From positions 34,445 through 98,444 of the forward strand of contig CAJYVD010000002.1 in NCBI GenBank assembly GCA_913778495.1: 64,000 bases of DNA, read 5' to 3'. The notes beneath the pieces were generated by a model. That model worked only from the letters and a program-made list of their open reading frames with translations. It made no database searches and was not told the origin of the DNA. This DNA is from an uncultured Pantoea sp. GTDB lineage: Bacteria; Pseudomonadota; Gammaproteobacteria; Enterobacterales; Enterobacteriaceae. Positions 36,444-46,111 of this stretch are shown in pieces. The stretch's first letter is position 1. Each line of letters begins with the position of its first letter. A program made the translations under genes and the position numbers.

Positions 36444-37361
36444 ATGGGCTTATATCTTGATATGCATTCAGTTGAGGCTTTCCTTAAAGTTGCCGAGCTT
36501 AATAGCTTTACCCTGGCAGCGGAGTCACTTTGCATCACCCAATCAGGCGTAACCGTTAAAATTCAAAAGCTTGAGAAAATGCTTGGCTATCGGCTTTTCC
36601 ACCGAACGCCGCGTCATATCTACCTTTCGCCGCAGGGCGAAGCGTTCCTTTCACGGGCTCAAAGCCTGATGGTGGCACATGCCAGCGCATTAACATCGCT
36701 CAACGTCAGTAAAACTATCCAGAATATCAAAATTGGTATTAGCGACCATGTACTGGATATCCCGCTTATGCAGACGATTAATAGTATTAGGCAAACTTAT
36801 TCCGATCTTATGATTGAAGTTAAAGTAGACAGCTCTGCCAATATTCTATACGCACTTGAAAATAAAAAATTGGATATAGCCATTATCACTCAGGATGGCG
36901 ATAAAAAAGGCGGGGAATATCTACGCAGTGAAAAATATAAATGGTATTGCTCTCCAACTCTGGCTTTCAAACAGGATAAAATCCCGCTAATTACCTTAAG
37001 AGAATCCTGCCGTATGAGGAAGCTCATTCTGGACTTATTACTTGAGGCTCGGATCCCATGGTTTGATGGTTTCCAGGGCGGCGGAATGGACACAATCATT
37101 GCTGCCGCAAAATCAGGCTTGGGGATTGTTCCCTTGCCAGAAACCGCCCTCACCGTTTCGGATCTGAAGGAGCTAACGGACGCCAGTCACTTTGTGAGTC
37201 TTCCAAAAATCCCCTCGGCGCACATCGTTACCTATAACAACTGTCTGGATGTGCGCTCCAGAACAATGCTTAAGGACCTGTCTCAGGCGATCAAAAATCA
37301 GATGTTGAAGATGTCTGATGCCGACAAGATAATCTCCCCGAAGAGTCTGACGACGGTTTAG
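36444..37361 (+). CDS. LysR-family transcriptional regulator, 305 aa
   Basis: Winged HTH at residues 9-68 (FLKVAELNSFTLAAESLCITQSGVTVKIQKLEKMLGYRLFHR), followed by a two-lobed substrate-binding domain (about 95-290). It is transcribed away from the cluster and shares its A+T-rich composition, so it is the likely pathway regulator; the effector is unknown. ATG at 36444 has GGGA six bases upstream; an ATG two codons earlier sits directly on that site and is unlikely. Confidence 0.88.
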   Translation: MGLYLDMHSVEAFLKVAELNSFTLAAESLCITQSGVTVKIQKLEKMLGYRLFHRTPRHIYLSPQGEAFLSRAQSLMVAHASALTSLNVSKTIQNIKIGISDHVLDIPLMQTINSIRQTYSDLMIEVKVDSSANILYALENKKLDIAIITQDGDKKGGEYLRSEKYKWYCSPTLAFKQDKIPLITLRESCRMRKLILDLLLEARIPWFDGFQGGGMDTIIAAAKSGLGIVPLPETALTVSDLKELTDASHFVSLPKIPSAHIVTYNNCLDVRSRTMLKDLSQAIKNQMLKMSDADKIISPKSLTTV

Positions 37362-37723
37362 CGTTGCGGTCCTGGTGTGTTGGAAAACGACACGTTGCCT
37401 CAATGCTTGTCACTTGGCCTTAATATGGGCCTGTCAGTATAGGTCTCTGTCGCTCACCGTCGGATGCGCAATCAAAAGCACTCGCCTCGGCGGCGTAAAG
37501 TCAGTCGGACGGAGGACATCGTTACCGCGCCCTGGCTACGCTTATTTGGGGGGGATAAAGAGGCCAGTATTTTGAGTGGCAACAAGCGCGTTATCAGCGC
37601 CTTATTGATCAACGTAATCTGCAGCGTGAGATTGAATTCCAGTAGGGCTTCATGGCTCAAGATCTGGTTAAATAGTGTCCACTACCGATAAAAGACTCCG
37701 TCTCTATTTTCGCTTTAGAGGTT
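37362..37723. other. Gap at the right edge of the island
   Basis: 362 bases. Two overlapping short frames (37375-37575, 37464-37691) have no recognisable features and one crosses a G7 run. A small in-frame tail read on the plus strand (about 37566-37649) looks helical and may be debris of a lost gene. No direct repeat of the tRNA-Asn end was found here. Confidence 0.4.
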
Positions 37724-38128
37724 ATGATGCTTATCAAACGCCAACAGAACAATTATCGCCGCCTGCTCGCACCGTGCATTATGGCTTTGCTGTTCATTCG
37801 TCTGTTGGCCGACGGTCTCTGTTATTTGCTTCGCTTACCGCCGGTGGATTTTGGCACCTCATACGATTTTATGCTGTTCTCCGGCCTGCTGTTGCTATCG
37901 GGACAGCGCTTTTTTACCGAGCGACTCAACGATAAACATGCCCGCGCGATAACCAAATTCGGGTTCATGGCTTTATTTATCGCTACCGTTGCGGTCACCT
38001 TTTATGTACGACGTCGTCCCGGTCTTGATCCACGTTATCTACGCGTTCCGATTGATGCGCTGTATCTCGCCGGACTAGGGTTCTTTTTGCTGGATGGTAA
38101 ACAACAGGTCACGAGGCCGCCGCAATAG
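37724..38128 (+). CDS. Hypothetical four-segment membrane protein, 134 aa
   Basis: Hydrophobic segments near residues 14-34, 47-62, 79-97 and 110-125 with conserved charged ends. Starts MMLIKRQQNNY behind AGAGG. Family not recognised. It stands alone between the island and the yeeO region. Confidence 0.7.
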   Translation: MMLIKRQQNNYRRLLAPCIMALLFIRLLADGLCYLLRLPPVDFGTSYDFMLFSGLLLLSGQRFFTERLNDKHARAITKFGFMALFIATVAVTFYVRRRPGLDPRYLRVPIDALYLAGLGFFLLDGKQQVTRPPQ

Positions 38129-38193
38129 CCCGCGGCGTTTTACACAAAGCGCCTTGCCTGGCAGAGTAGCGCGGTCACGCTGAAAAGGCATAT

Positions 38194-38215
38194 GCACCCG
38201 CTGCATGGCGGGTGC
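38194..38215. terminator. Hairpin downstream of the membrane-protein gene
   Basis: Arms gcacccgc (38194-38201) and gcgggtgc (38208-38215) around a six-base loop, located between two convergent genes; no T-tract. Confidence 0.45.
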
Positions 38216-38271
38216 GGTCGAGCGCGCACAGCTCATTCCAGTAGCTGTAGCGTATCAGCAAGTGCAGGCGC

Positions 38272-38421
38272 TTATCGCTCATGGTAGCGCGACAGCGACG
38301 GATGAAACTCAATGCCATAAAGTTGGCTCACCGGGATCAGCAAATCCATCTGATACCCCTTTTCCTCTGGCCCATGGCTAAACAGGCGACGGAACCAATG
38401 CTGCAAGCGCGTTTTCATCAT
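38272..38421 (-). CDS. Hypothetical 49-aa protein
   Basis: Frame starting MMKTRLQHWFRRLFSHGPEEKG with GGAG seven bases upstream, ending in SRYHER. The N-terminus is basic and amphipathic. Family not recognised. The ribosome site and lack of overlap support a gene; a longer start to 38508 is possible but has no site. Confidence 0.5.
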   Translation of the reverse strand: MMKTRLQHWFRRLFSHGPEEKGYQMDLLIPVSQLYGIEFHPSLSRYHER

Positions 38422-38523
38422 CAGGCTCTCCACGTGAGATTTACCTCGACAGTAAACCTCACGTCGCGCTCGGGCCCAAACGATCTGTTGTTGCATGGTT
38501 ATGCGCAACGCGCATAACCGCCG

Positions 38524-39960
38524 CTACGCCCTGCTTTTCTCCAGCATCCGTCGGTAATTGTTCAGCCATTTTCCACTGGTTAAGCGCCACCAGAAGCAGG
38601 CTCCGCGCACGCTCCAGTCGAGGAACATGCCGAGCCACACGCCCACCACGCCCATGCCGAGCACAATCCCCAAAACATAGCCGGCCACCACGCGCGCGCC
38701 CCACATGCTGAACATGGATACGTACATGGTATAGCGCGCATCGCGCGCGCCTTTCAGGCCCGCCGGCAGCACCCATGACGCGGTCCAAATCGGCATGAAC
38801 GCCGCGTTCAACCAGATCAGGTGCTTTGTCACCTCAATAACCTGCGGATCGCGCGTGTAAAATTGCGCCAGGGTTCCAGCGAGCGGCACGGTAATCAAGG
38901 CCAGGGTGCAGAGCCCTATCATCGCCAGCCAGAACACGTGCTTGATCTGCCGCTCGGCCTGCATCACCTGGTTTCTCCCCAACCGTTTACCGGTGATGAT
39001 CGTTGAGGCGGAGCCCAGCGCATTGCCCGGCAGGTTGATCAGCGTGGCGATAGAAAAGGCGATAAAGTTGCCGGCAATTTCATTGGTGCCCATGCCCGCC
39101 ACAAAGATCTGCGTTAACAGCTTGCCGCCATTAAACAGCACCGACTCGATACTGGCGGGCACGCCGATACCCAGTACTTCGAGCAATATGGCGCGATCCC
39201 AGCGGCGGAAATAGCTTGCCAGGGTGATTTTTAGCGCAGGGGTAATACCGCGATAGAGCACATAGAGCGCCGCAGCCGCGCCGATATAGCGTGAAATCGT
39301 CAGCCCCAATCCCGCGCCGACAAAGCCCATGCCTTCCCAGCCCATCGCCCCGTAAATCAGGATGCTACTGATGATGATATTCAGTATGTTCATGCCGCCG
39401 TTGATCAGCATGGGGATCTTGGTGTTGCCCGCACCACGCAGCGCGCCGCTGCCAATCAGCGCAATCGCCGCCGCCGGATAGCTCCACGCCGAGGTTTGCA
39501 GATAGCTCAGCGCCAGCCGTTTCACCTCTGGCTCCGCACTGCCCGCAATCACATCGATAATGCGATGTCCCCAGAACTCAATGGCAATCACCAGCACAAA
39601 AGCCAGCACGGTCATCAACCCCAGCGACTGCCGCGTGGCCGCACGGGCGCGCTTGCCGTTGCGTTTCGCCAGGCTAAACGCCACCACCACCGTGGTGCCG
39701 AGATCGATAGCGGCAAAAAACGATATCACCACCATGTTAAAGCTGTCTGCGAGGCCCACGCCCGCCATGGCCTCTTTACCCAGCCAGCTCACCAAAAAGG
39801 TGCTCAGTACGCCCATCAGCATCACGCAGAGGTTTTCGATGAAAATGGGCACCGCCAGCGGCGTGATTTCACGCCAGAAAAGCGTGCGATAAGCGCGGCG
39901 TTTCGGATACCACGCCGTGTTTCTGACCGCCCGCATCACTGCTACGCCAGGATTTTGCAA
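38524..39960 (-). CDS. yeeO: MATE-family transporter YeeO-like, 478 aa
   Basis: Multidrug and toxin extrusion transporter; the E. coli homologue exports flavins. Twelve membrane segments in two repeats; MATE block FIENLCVMLMGVLSTFLVSWLGKEAMAGVGLADS covers residues 41-73. Position near amn and an Asn tRNA agrees with E. coli yeeO. The exact start is uncertain because upstream codons also give a plausible frame; the upstream amn gene is divergent. Confidence 0.88.
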   Translation of the reverse strand: MQNPGVAVMRAVRNTAWYPKRRAYRTLFWREITPLAVPIFIENLCVMLMGVLSTFLVSWLGKEAMAGVGLADSFNMVVISFFAAIDLGTTVVVAFSLAKRNGKRARAATRQSLGLMTVLAFVLVIAIEFWGHRIIDVIAGSAEPEVKRLALSYLQTSAWSYPAAAIALIGSGALRGAGNTKIPMLINGGMNILNIIISSILIYGAMGWEGMGFVGAGLGLTISRYIGAAAALYVLYRGITPALKITLASYFRRWDRAILLEVLGIGVPASIESVLFNGGKLLTQIFVAGMGTNEIAGNFIAFSIATLINLPGNALGSASTIITGKRLGRNQVMQAERQIKHVFWLAMIGLCTLALITVPLAGTLAQFYTRDPQVIEVTKHLIWLNAAFMPIWTASWVLPAGLKGARDARYTMYVSMFSMWGARVVAGYVLGIVLGMGVVGVWLGMFLDWSVRGACFWWRLTSGKWLNNYRRMLEKSRA

Positions 39961-40188
39961 GGGAGTACCAAATTGTTGGGAAAAAAAGAGAGGAGTGATA
40001 ATGATGATAGCGCGCTAAGCATTATGCAAAGTCTTTCCCGTCGCTATTCAACGATTATTACAAACTTTTCGCCATGGCTGCGCCCTGCATTGCGCGGACC
40101 ATCGGGAATCAACGCAGATTCTTCACCGTTCTGCAGGATTTATCCGCTATGCTCAGGCACAACTGTCCCCGTTATTTCAGGAGAACGT

Positions 40189-41643
40189 ATGCACACACAA
40201 CGGAACGGATTAAGCAGCCAGCAGGCACTCGACCAGCTAGAGCGTCTCTACGACGATGCCGTTAACGCCCTGCGTAACGCCATTCGTGATTTCACCGAAC
40301 AGGGCACGCTGCCCGATGACGGCGCCCGCCAGCAGGGGCTGTTTGTCTATCCCGAGCTGCGCATCAGCTGGCAGGGCGAAGGCCCGCAGCAAAATCGCAC
40401 CCGCGCCTGGGGCCGCTTTACCCACACCGGCAGCTACAGCACCACCATCACGCGCCCGGCGCTGCTGCGCCATTATCTGGCCGAACAGCTGCAGATGCTG
40501 GAGAAAGAGTACGCGGTGGAGATTACCGTGGGGCCGTCGCAGCAGGAGATCCCCTTCCCGTACGTGATCGATGGCTCGGATCTGTCGCTGGACCGCTCCA
40601 TGAGCGCCAGCATTGCGCGCCACTTCCCCACCACCGAGCTGTCGCAAATTGGTGATGAAACCGCCGATGGCTTGTTTCACGCCAACGCGTCTTTTCCGCT
40701 CTCCCATTTCGATGCGTTGCGCACCGACTTCTCGCTGGCGCGCCTGCGTCACTACACCGGCACCGCGGTAGAACATTTCCAGCCGTTTGTGCTGTTCACC
40801 AACTACACGCGGTACGTTGATGAGTTTGTGCGCTGGGCCATTGAGCAGGTGCAGGATCCCGCGACGCCTTACGACAGCCTGGCCTGCGCCGGGGATGTGG
40901 TGATCACTGCAGAGACCCGCGACCCGGAAGCGATGATGTCGGATCTGGCGTGGAAAAAGCACCAGATGCCGGCCTGGCATTTGACCTCGCCCAACCACCG
41001 CGGTATCACGCTGGTGAACATTGGCGTGGGCCCGTCTAACGCCAAGACCATTTGCGATCATCTGGCGGTGATCCGCCCACACGCCTGGCTGATGATCGGC
41101 CACTGCGGCGGCCTACGCGAAAGTCAGCGCATCGGCGACTATGTGCTGGCGCACGCCTATTTACGCGATGACCACGTGCTGGATAGCGTGCTGCCGCCCG
41201 ACATCCCGATTCCGAGCATCGCGGAAGTGCAGCGCGCGCTGTACGACGCCACCAAAGCGGTGAGCAATATGCCGGGCGAAGAAGTGAAGCAGCGGCTGCG
41301 CACCGGTACGGTGGTCACCACTGACGATCGTAACTGGGAGCTGCGGTATTCCGCCTCGGCGCTGCGGTTTAACCTGAGCCGCGCGGTTGCGGTGGATATG
41401 GAAAGCGCCACGATTGCCGCACAGGGCTATCGCTTCCGCGTACCTTACGGCACGCTGCTGTGCGTGTCAGACAAACCGCTGCACGGCGAGATCAAACTTC
41501 CCGGCCAGGCCAATCGGTTTTATGAGGGCGCGATTTCGGAACACCTGCAAATCGGTATCTGCGCCGTGGAGCTGCTGCGGGCGGAAGGCGACAAACTGCA
41601 CTCGCGTAAGCTGCGCACTTTCAACGAACCGCCGTTCCGTTAA
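40189..41643 (+). CDS. amn: AMP nucleosidase Amn, 484 aa
   Basis: Splits AMP into adenine and ribose 5-phosphate, adjusting adenylate levels. Length equals the E. coli enzyme. A specific N-terminal domain (about 1-170) precedes the nucleoside-phosphorylase-like domain with IGHCGGLRESQRIGDYVLA near residue 304 and VDMESATIAAQGYRF near 403. Start MHTQRNGLSS is behind CAGGAGAAC. The neighbouring purine permease would recover the released base. Confidence 0.96.
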   Translation: MHTQRNGLSSQQALDQLERLYDDAVNALRNAIRDFTEQGTLPDDGARQQGLFVYPELRISWQGEGPQQNRTRAWGRFTHTGSYSTTITRPALLRHYLAEQLQMLEKEYAVEITVGPSQQEIPFPYVIDGSDLSLDRSMSASIARHFPTTELSQIGDETADGLFHANASFPLSHFDALRTDFSLARLRHYTGTAVEHFQPFVLFTNYTRYVDEFVRWAIEQVQDPATPYDSLACAGDVVITAETRDPEAMMSDLAWKKHQMPAWHLTSPNHRGITLVNIGVGPSNAKTICDHLAVIRPHAWLMIGHCGGLRESQRIGDYVLAHAYLRDDHVLDSVLPPDIPIPSIAEVQRALYDATKAVSNMPGEEVKQRLRTGTVVTTDDRNWELRYSASALRFNLSRAVAVDMESATIAAQGYRFRVPYGTLLCVSDKPLHGEIKLPGQANRFYEGAISEHLQIGICAVELLRAEGDKLHSRKLRTFNEPPFR

Positions 41644-41702
41644 GCGTGAGACGGCGGGTTTCGTGTCAAACGCAACACGCCGAGAGAAAAGAGAAAACCC
41701 CG

Positions 41703-41731
41703 AACGGAAGCCCTGCTGGGCTTCCGTTTTT
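41703..41731. terminator. Bidirectional terminator between amn and the purine permease
   Basis: aacggaagccc and gggcttccgttt arms around tgct, followed by T-run; on the other strand A-rich flank gives a second T-run. Confidence 0.85.
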
Positions 41732-41735
41732 CCAA

Positions 41736-43037
41736 TCAGGCGCTCAGCCAACCCAGCTTAATCACAAACAGAATGGACAGTATGATCAGCGCCGCGTTGA
41801 TTTCACGCGTCCGTCCGCTGAGCAGCTTCACCACCGTCCAGGTAATAAAACCGAACGCAATCCCGTTGGCGATGGAGTAGGTCAGCGGCATGGTCAGCGC
41901 CGTCACGGTAACGGGGGCCGCCGTGGTGATATCTTTCCAGTCAATATCGGCCAGGCCTGAGGTCATCAGCACCGCCACAAACAGCAGCGCAGGCGCGGTC
42001 GCGAAGACCGGCACGCTGCCCGCCAACGGCGAGAAAAACAGGCTCAGCAGAAACAGCACGGCCACCACCATGGCGGTCAAACCGGTGCGTCCACCCGCAC
42101 TCACGCCCGCCGCCGACTCGACGTAGCTGGTGGTGGTTGAGGTGCCCAGCAGCGAGCCGAACAGCGCCGCCGCACTGTCAGCAATCAGGGCGCGCCCCAT
42201 TTTTGGCACGTTGCCCTGCTCATCCGCCAGTCCAGCGCGCTTGGTAACGCCCAACAGCGTACCGGTGTTATCAAACACGTCCACAAACAGGAAAGCGAAG
42301 ATCACGCTCACCAGACCCACGTTAAAGGCGCCCGCGATATCAAGCTGCATGAAGGTTGGCGCAATAGAAGGCGGTGCGGAGAACACGCCGCCAAACGGCG
42401 TGAGACCGATGCCCATGGAAATAAAGGTCACGATCAAAATACCGATCAGCACCGCGCCGGTGACGCGGCGCGCTTCCAGCACCACGATAATGAAAAAGCC
42501 CAGCAGCGCCAGCAGCGGCCCCGGCTTAGTCAGGTCGCCCAGCCCCACCAGCGTGGCCGGATTATCGACCACAATGCCCGCGCCCTCGAGCGCAATGATC
42601 GCGAGGAACAGACCAATGCCGGCACCGATGCCCGCACGCAGCGGCAGCGGAATGCTGGCGATAATCCACTCGCGGATTTTAAAAATCGACAGGGCGAAGA
42701 AGATCACCGCCGACAGGAACACGGCACCCAGCGCGATCTGCCAGGTGTAGCCCATGTGCAGCACGACGGTATAGGTGAAAAACGCATTAAGCCCCATACC
42801 CGGCGCGAGCGCGATCGGATAGTTGGCAATCAGCCCCATCAGCACGCAGCCAATCGCCGCCGCCAGGCAGGTCGCGACAAACACCGCGCCTTTGTCCATG
42901 CCGGTTGCCCCAAGAATGCTGGGGTTCACGAACAGGATATAGGCCATCGCCAGGAAGGTGGTAATACCGGCAATCACTTCGGTACGCACGGTGGTGTTAT
43001 GCGCTTTCAGTTTGAAGAGTTTTTCTAACATCATCAT
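41736..43037 (-). CDS. NCS2-family purine permease (adenine permease-like), 433 aa
   Basis: Proton-coupled nucleobase importer of the AzgA-like NCS2 branch. Family features are TEVIAGITTFLAMAYILFVNPSILG (residues 20-43), APGMGLNAFFTYTVV and DVFDNTGTLLGVTKRAGL; fourteen membrane segments are expected. It is closest in appearance to E. coli adenine permease AdeP/PurP; guanine or hypoxanthine use cannot be excluded. Preceded by a 209-base leader and a PurR-type operator, supporting purine regulation. Confidence 0.88.
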   Translation of the reverse strand: MMMLEKLFKLKAHNTTVRTEVIAGITTFLAMAYILFVNPSILGATGMDKGAVFVATCLAAAIGCVLMGLIANYPIALAPGMGLNAFFTYTVVLHMGYTWQIALGAVFLSAVIFFALSIFKIREWIIASIPLPLRAGIGAGIGLFLAIIALEGAGIVVDNPATLVGLGDLTKPGPLLALLGFFIIVVLEARRVTGAVLIGILIVTFISMGIGLTPFGGVFSAPPSIAPTFMQLDIAGAFNVGLVSVIFAFLFVDVFDNTGTLLGVTKRAGLADEQGNVPKMGRALIADSAAALFGSLLGTSTTTSYVESAAGVSAGGRTGLTAMVVAVLFLLSLFFSPLAGSVPVFATAPALLFVAVLMTSGLADIDWKDITTAAPVTVTALTMPLTYSIANGIAFGFITWTVVKLLSGRTREINAALIILSILFVIKLGWLSA

Positions 43038-43246
43038 CTCTCATAAGCGGAGACGGCCGGAGGCACGTTCTCTCTTGCCAATGTGGTTAAGCTTTGTTCT
43101 CCCGGCTTCGCTGGCAGTGCCGAAGCAGCGGCCTCGTGAAACCGTTCGGAGCATTATTGTCGTTGTGAAAGCGAGCTATTCCGGACGCAAGGCTTGCCGC
43201 CTTCCGCTTTCCCCTGTCCACAGAGCAATTGCTGTGCCACCCGTAA

Positions 43247-43262
43247 ACGCAAACGTTTACGT
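43247..43262. promoter_or_regulatory. PurR operator
   Basis: ACGCAAACGTTTACGT matches the PurR consensus ACGCAAACGTTTNCGT at all but the variable position. It lies 210 bases before the permease start, which fits a promoter with a long leader. PurR with hypoxanthine or guanine would repress the gene. Confidence 0.8.
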
Positions 43263-43314
43263 CTAAAAACCAGCCATTGCTAAGATAATTCCGAGCCAGA
43301 ACGAGGCGCGATTA

Positions 43315-43329
43315 TGGTGCATTGCACCA
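43315..43329. promoter_or_regulatory. Perfect 15-base palindrome in the permease-regulator gap
   Basis: TGGTGCATTGCACCA, arms of seven around one T. It lies 174 bases before the response-regulator start and on the far side of the PurR box. Its binding protein is unknown. The half-site resembles the NtrC half-site but in the opposite arrangement. Confidence 0.5.
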
Positions 43330-43502
43330 CCGACGCGCAATCGTTTTCCTGCCGCGCGCCAACGACGCTAAAAAAATTGCGGTAACGCACGCTTTCACAC
43401 ACTGTCAGGCGATATGGCTCACGTTTTCATCGGCGAACGCAGCAGACTAAAATCAGCGGGTTACACTGCTTTTACCCCTGCGTGACCCAAAGAGGCAGCC
43501 CA

Positions 43503-44249
43503 ATGAAGCCCGCGATTTTAGTGGTAGATGACGATCGTGCTGTGTGTGAACTGCTGCACGACGTGCTGAATGAACACGTTTTTACGGTTTATAGCTGCCA
43601 TCAAGGCCGCGAAGCGCTGTCGCTGCTGGCGCAACATCCGGAGATCTCGCTGGTGATGCTGGATATGATGCTGCCGGATACCAACGGCCTGCTGGTGTTG
43701 CAGCAGATGCAGCGTCAGCGTCCCGATCTGCTGGTGATCATGCTGACCGGAATGGGATCGGAAGCCGATATGGTGGTGGGCCTGGAGATGGGTGCGGATG
43801 ACTACATCGCCAAACCGTTCAATCCGCGCGTGGTGGTGGCCCGCGCCCGCGCCGCGCTGCGCCGCTGCGGCCGACTGGCACAGCCGGTGGTGGAGCAAGC
43901 CAGCGGCTGGATGTTCAACGGCTGGCAGTTGGACGACAGCCGCTGCCAGTTATTCAATCCGCAGCGCGAAAGCGTGCCGCTGACACAAGGCGAATATACG
44001 TTGCTGCGTGCGCTGGTTGCCCACGCGCGTAAAGTGTTGACCCGCGATCAGCTGCTGGAGCTGACCCACAGTGAAAGCCTCGACGTGTTCGATCGCACCA
44101 TCGACGTGCTGATCATGCGCCTGCGCCGCAAAATTGAAGCTAACCCGCATCAGCCCAGTTTGATCCGCACCATTCGCGGCCTGGGCTATGTGTTTTCCGC
44201 CGACGTGATGCGCCCAGCCGTGGATCAGCGTACGTCGCAGATCGCCTGA
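43503..44249 (+). CDS. OmpR-family response regulator, 248 aa
   Basis: Receiver domain with Asp9-Asp11 acid pocket, phospho-acceptor Asp54 (VMLDMMLPD) and the conserved Lys in YIAKPFNP; winged-helix output domain (about 140-235) ending IRTIRGLGYVF. Start MKPAILVVDDD at 43503; the upstream in-frame ATG lacks a site. It converges on, and overlaps by 25 bases, the end of the PfkB gene. With no adjacent kinase, the hybrid kinase at the other end of the sugar operon is its likely partner. Confidence 0.92.
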   Translation: MKPAILVVDDDRAVCELLHDVLNEHVFTVYSCHQGREALSLLAQHPEISLVMLDMMLPDTNGLLVLQQMQRQRPDLLVIMLTGMGSEADMVVGLEMGADDYIAKPFNPRVVVARARAALRRCGRLAQPVVEQASGWMFNGWQLDDSRCQLFNPQRESVPLTQGEYTLLRALVAHARKVLTRDQLLELTHSESLDVFDRTIDVLIMRLRRKIEANPHQPSLIRTIRGLGYVFSADVMRPAVDQRTSQIA

Positions 44250-45238
44250 GCCATCCAGCGCTGCATCTCTGCCAGCGGTCGCGCCCCGTCTAACGCATTG
44301 GCGGCGCGCAAGTTAAAGCAGGCGCAGGTGTGCGCAAATTTGAGTGAATCGTCTAACGGCCAGCCCTCGTGGCTGGCGTAAAGTATGCCCGCGCAAAAGG
44401 CGTCTCCGGCCCCCACGCTGCCCACAATTTCCTCTGACGAGAGTCGCCACGCGGGTTGCCACTGGCCATCCCGCTGGCGTTCGCTGCCCCACGCCCCCTC
44501 CGGCGCGTGGATCACCACCCGTTGCCGGATACCCTGCGCCAGCAACGCCTCGCCGGCGGCGGCAAAAGCGGCGGGCGGAGACACGCCCTGCTTGGTGCGC
44601 AGCGTGATGCCGGTCAGCGACTGCGCCTCCAGTTCGTTGATCACCAAAAAATCGAGCCAGCGCAGCGCGGGCAGCACCTGGGCACGATACTCCCCGGCGC
44701 GGGACACCAAATCCAGCGAGGTGAGATAGCCGCGCTGCTGCATCTGCGCCAGCAGGCGCGCGCTGCGCGTGCCGTACTCGGCATCCGCGCGATCCAACTC
44801 GTCCAACAGCAGCAGATAACCCAGGTGAAAAATGCGGTGATCGGTGTTGACCTCGCTAAAGTGCGCCACGTCCAGCTGCGTATTCGCGCCGCGCGCGTGG
44901 AAAAAGGTGCGCTGGCCATCCGGCGTGGTCATGACCTGCGTCATGCCGGTGATGCGGTCGGCGCTGCGCTGCACGAAGCGGCGATCCACCTGATGCGCGT
45001 CCAGCAGATGCAGCAGGTAATCGCCGTCGCCGTCATTGCCCACGCAGCCGACACACGCCAGCGGCAAGCCGGTTTCCATGCGCGCCAGCGTCAGCAGTAC
45101 GTTCGGCGCGGCCCCGCCGCTGCCTTTGTCGCTGTGCTGAATTTCCGCCAGCCAGCCCTGCGCGGGCCAGTGGCTAATGCGCTGCACATAATCCACCAGC
45201 AGCGTGCCCGCCGCCAGAATACCGCTGCGCGCCGTCAT
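44225..45238 (-). CDS. PfkB-family carbohydrate kinase, 337 aa
   Basis: Ribokinase-fold sugar kinase with the N-terminal glycine pair region KGSGGAAPNVLLTLARM near residues 37-53 and the C-terminal signature GSVGAGDAFCAGILYA (about 275-290, catalytic Asp in GAGD). In this operon it probably phosphorylates the ketose at C1 to feed the adjacent aldolase. Start at 45238, one base before the aldolase stop. Sugar specificity is not readable. Confidence 0.87.
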   Translation of the reverse strand: MTARSGILAAGTLLVDYVQRISHWPAQGWLAEIQHSDKGSGGAAPNVLLTLARMETGLPLACVGCVGNDGDGDYLLHLLDAHQVDRRFVQRSADRITGMTQVMTTPDGQRTFFHARGANTQLDVAHFSEVNTDHRIFHLGYLLLLDELDRADAEYGTRSARLLAQMQQRGYLTSLDLVSRAGEYRAQVLPALRWLDFLVINELEAQSLTGITLRTKQGVSPPAAFAAAGEALLAQGIRQRVVIHAPEGAWGSERQRDGQWQPAWRLSSEEIVGSVGAGDAFCAGILYASHEGWPLDDSLKFAHTCACFNLRAANALDGARPLAEMQRWMAQAICDVR

Positions 45239-45239
45239 C

Positions 45240-46100
45240 TCAGGCTTTCCCGGCGCTGCCAAAAACCTGCATTTGCTGCGCCACCACGCCCGTAATGGCC
45301 TGCTCCACCGACATCAGCAGCTCGGCAAAGCCGTCATAGCGCGCCTCGCGCTGGCCGATCTGCGCTTCCACGGCATCCAGCGCTGCCTGCGACATGCCGG
45401 TATAGAAATTGATTTTGTGGATACCCAAACCAATGGCGCGCTGGAAATCCGCGTCGCTAATGCCCGATCCGCCGTGCAGCACCAGCGGGATCCCGGCCGC
45501 GGTACGGATCGCCGCCAGCCGCTCAAAGTCGAGTTTGGGTTCGCCCTTGTACTTACCGTGCGCGTTGCCAATCGCCACCGCCAGACAATCAATGCCGGTG
45601 GCCGCAACGAACGCCGCCGCGCGATCGGGATCGGTGAATTTGCTGCTGTCGGCCTCGCCAAACAGCGCCCCGCCTTCATCGCCGCCAACGGCGCCCAGCT
45701 CGGCTTCCACCGATACGCCGACCGCGTGGCACAGTTTCACCACTTCACGCGTCTGGCGCACGTTCTCTTCATAACTCAACGCAGAGCCATCAAACATCAC
45801 CGAGGTAAAGCCAAGACGAATGGCCTGCATCACCGCCTCAAAGTGCAGGCCGTGGTCGAGGTTCAACACCACCGGCAGATCGTGTAACGCCGCTTCGGCG
45901 CGGATCGCCGCCACCAGATGCGGCAGGCTGACGTATTTAAAATGCACTTCCGCAATGTTGATGATGAACGGCGAGCGCTGCTGCTCCGCGGCGCTGAACA
46001 GCGCGCGCAGAAAGTGGGTGTCCAGTACGTTAAACGCACCCAGCGCGTAGCCGTGCTGTTGCGCATGTTGCAAACCCTGAGCAAGTGAAATCAGTGCCAC
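45240..46100 (-). CDS. Class II fructose/tagatose-bisphosphate aldolase family protein, 286 aa
   Basis: Zinc-dependent aldolase. Ligands and active-site motifs are in VLNLDHGLHFEAV (residue about 79-91), GNAHGKYKG (about 178-186) and VLHGGSGIS (about 206-214). The catalytic Asp82-type residue is in LDHG. It would cleave a ketose phosphate to dihydroxyacetone phosphate and an aldehyde. Sits between the isomerase and kinase genes. Confidence 0.9.
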   Translation of the reverse strand: MALISLAQGLQHAQQHGYALGAFNVLDTHFLRALFSAAEQQRSPFIINIAEVHFKYVSLPHLVAAIRAEAALHDLPVVLNLDHGLHFEAVMQAIRLGFTSVMFDGSALSYEENVRQTREVVKLCHAVGVSVEAELGAVGGDEGGALFGEADSSKFTDPDRAAAFVAATGIDCLAVAIGNAHGKYKGEPKLDFERLAAIRTAAGIPLVLHGGSGISDADFQRAIGLGIHKINFYTGMSQAALDAVEAQIGQREARYDGFAELLMSVEQAITGVVAQQMQVFGSAGKA

Positions 46101-46111
46101 GGTAAACTCCT

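Noticed and set aside
37490-37520. Sequence taagtcagtcggacggagg as the right attachment repeat
   Set aside because: Match to the tRNA end is fragmentary and needs gaps; chance similarity is as likely.
43038-43246. Purine riboswitch in the permease leader
   Set aside because: Leader lacks the conserved purine-aptamer core; the PurR operator explains purine control, and such riboswitches are not typical of enterics.
43315-43329. NtrC binding site
   Set aside because: The half-sites point outward with a one-base spacer instead of inward with three, so it does not fit the NtrC consensus.
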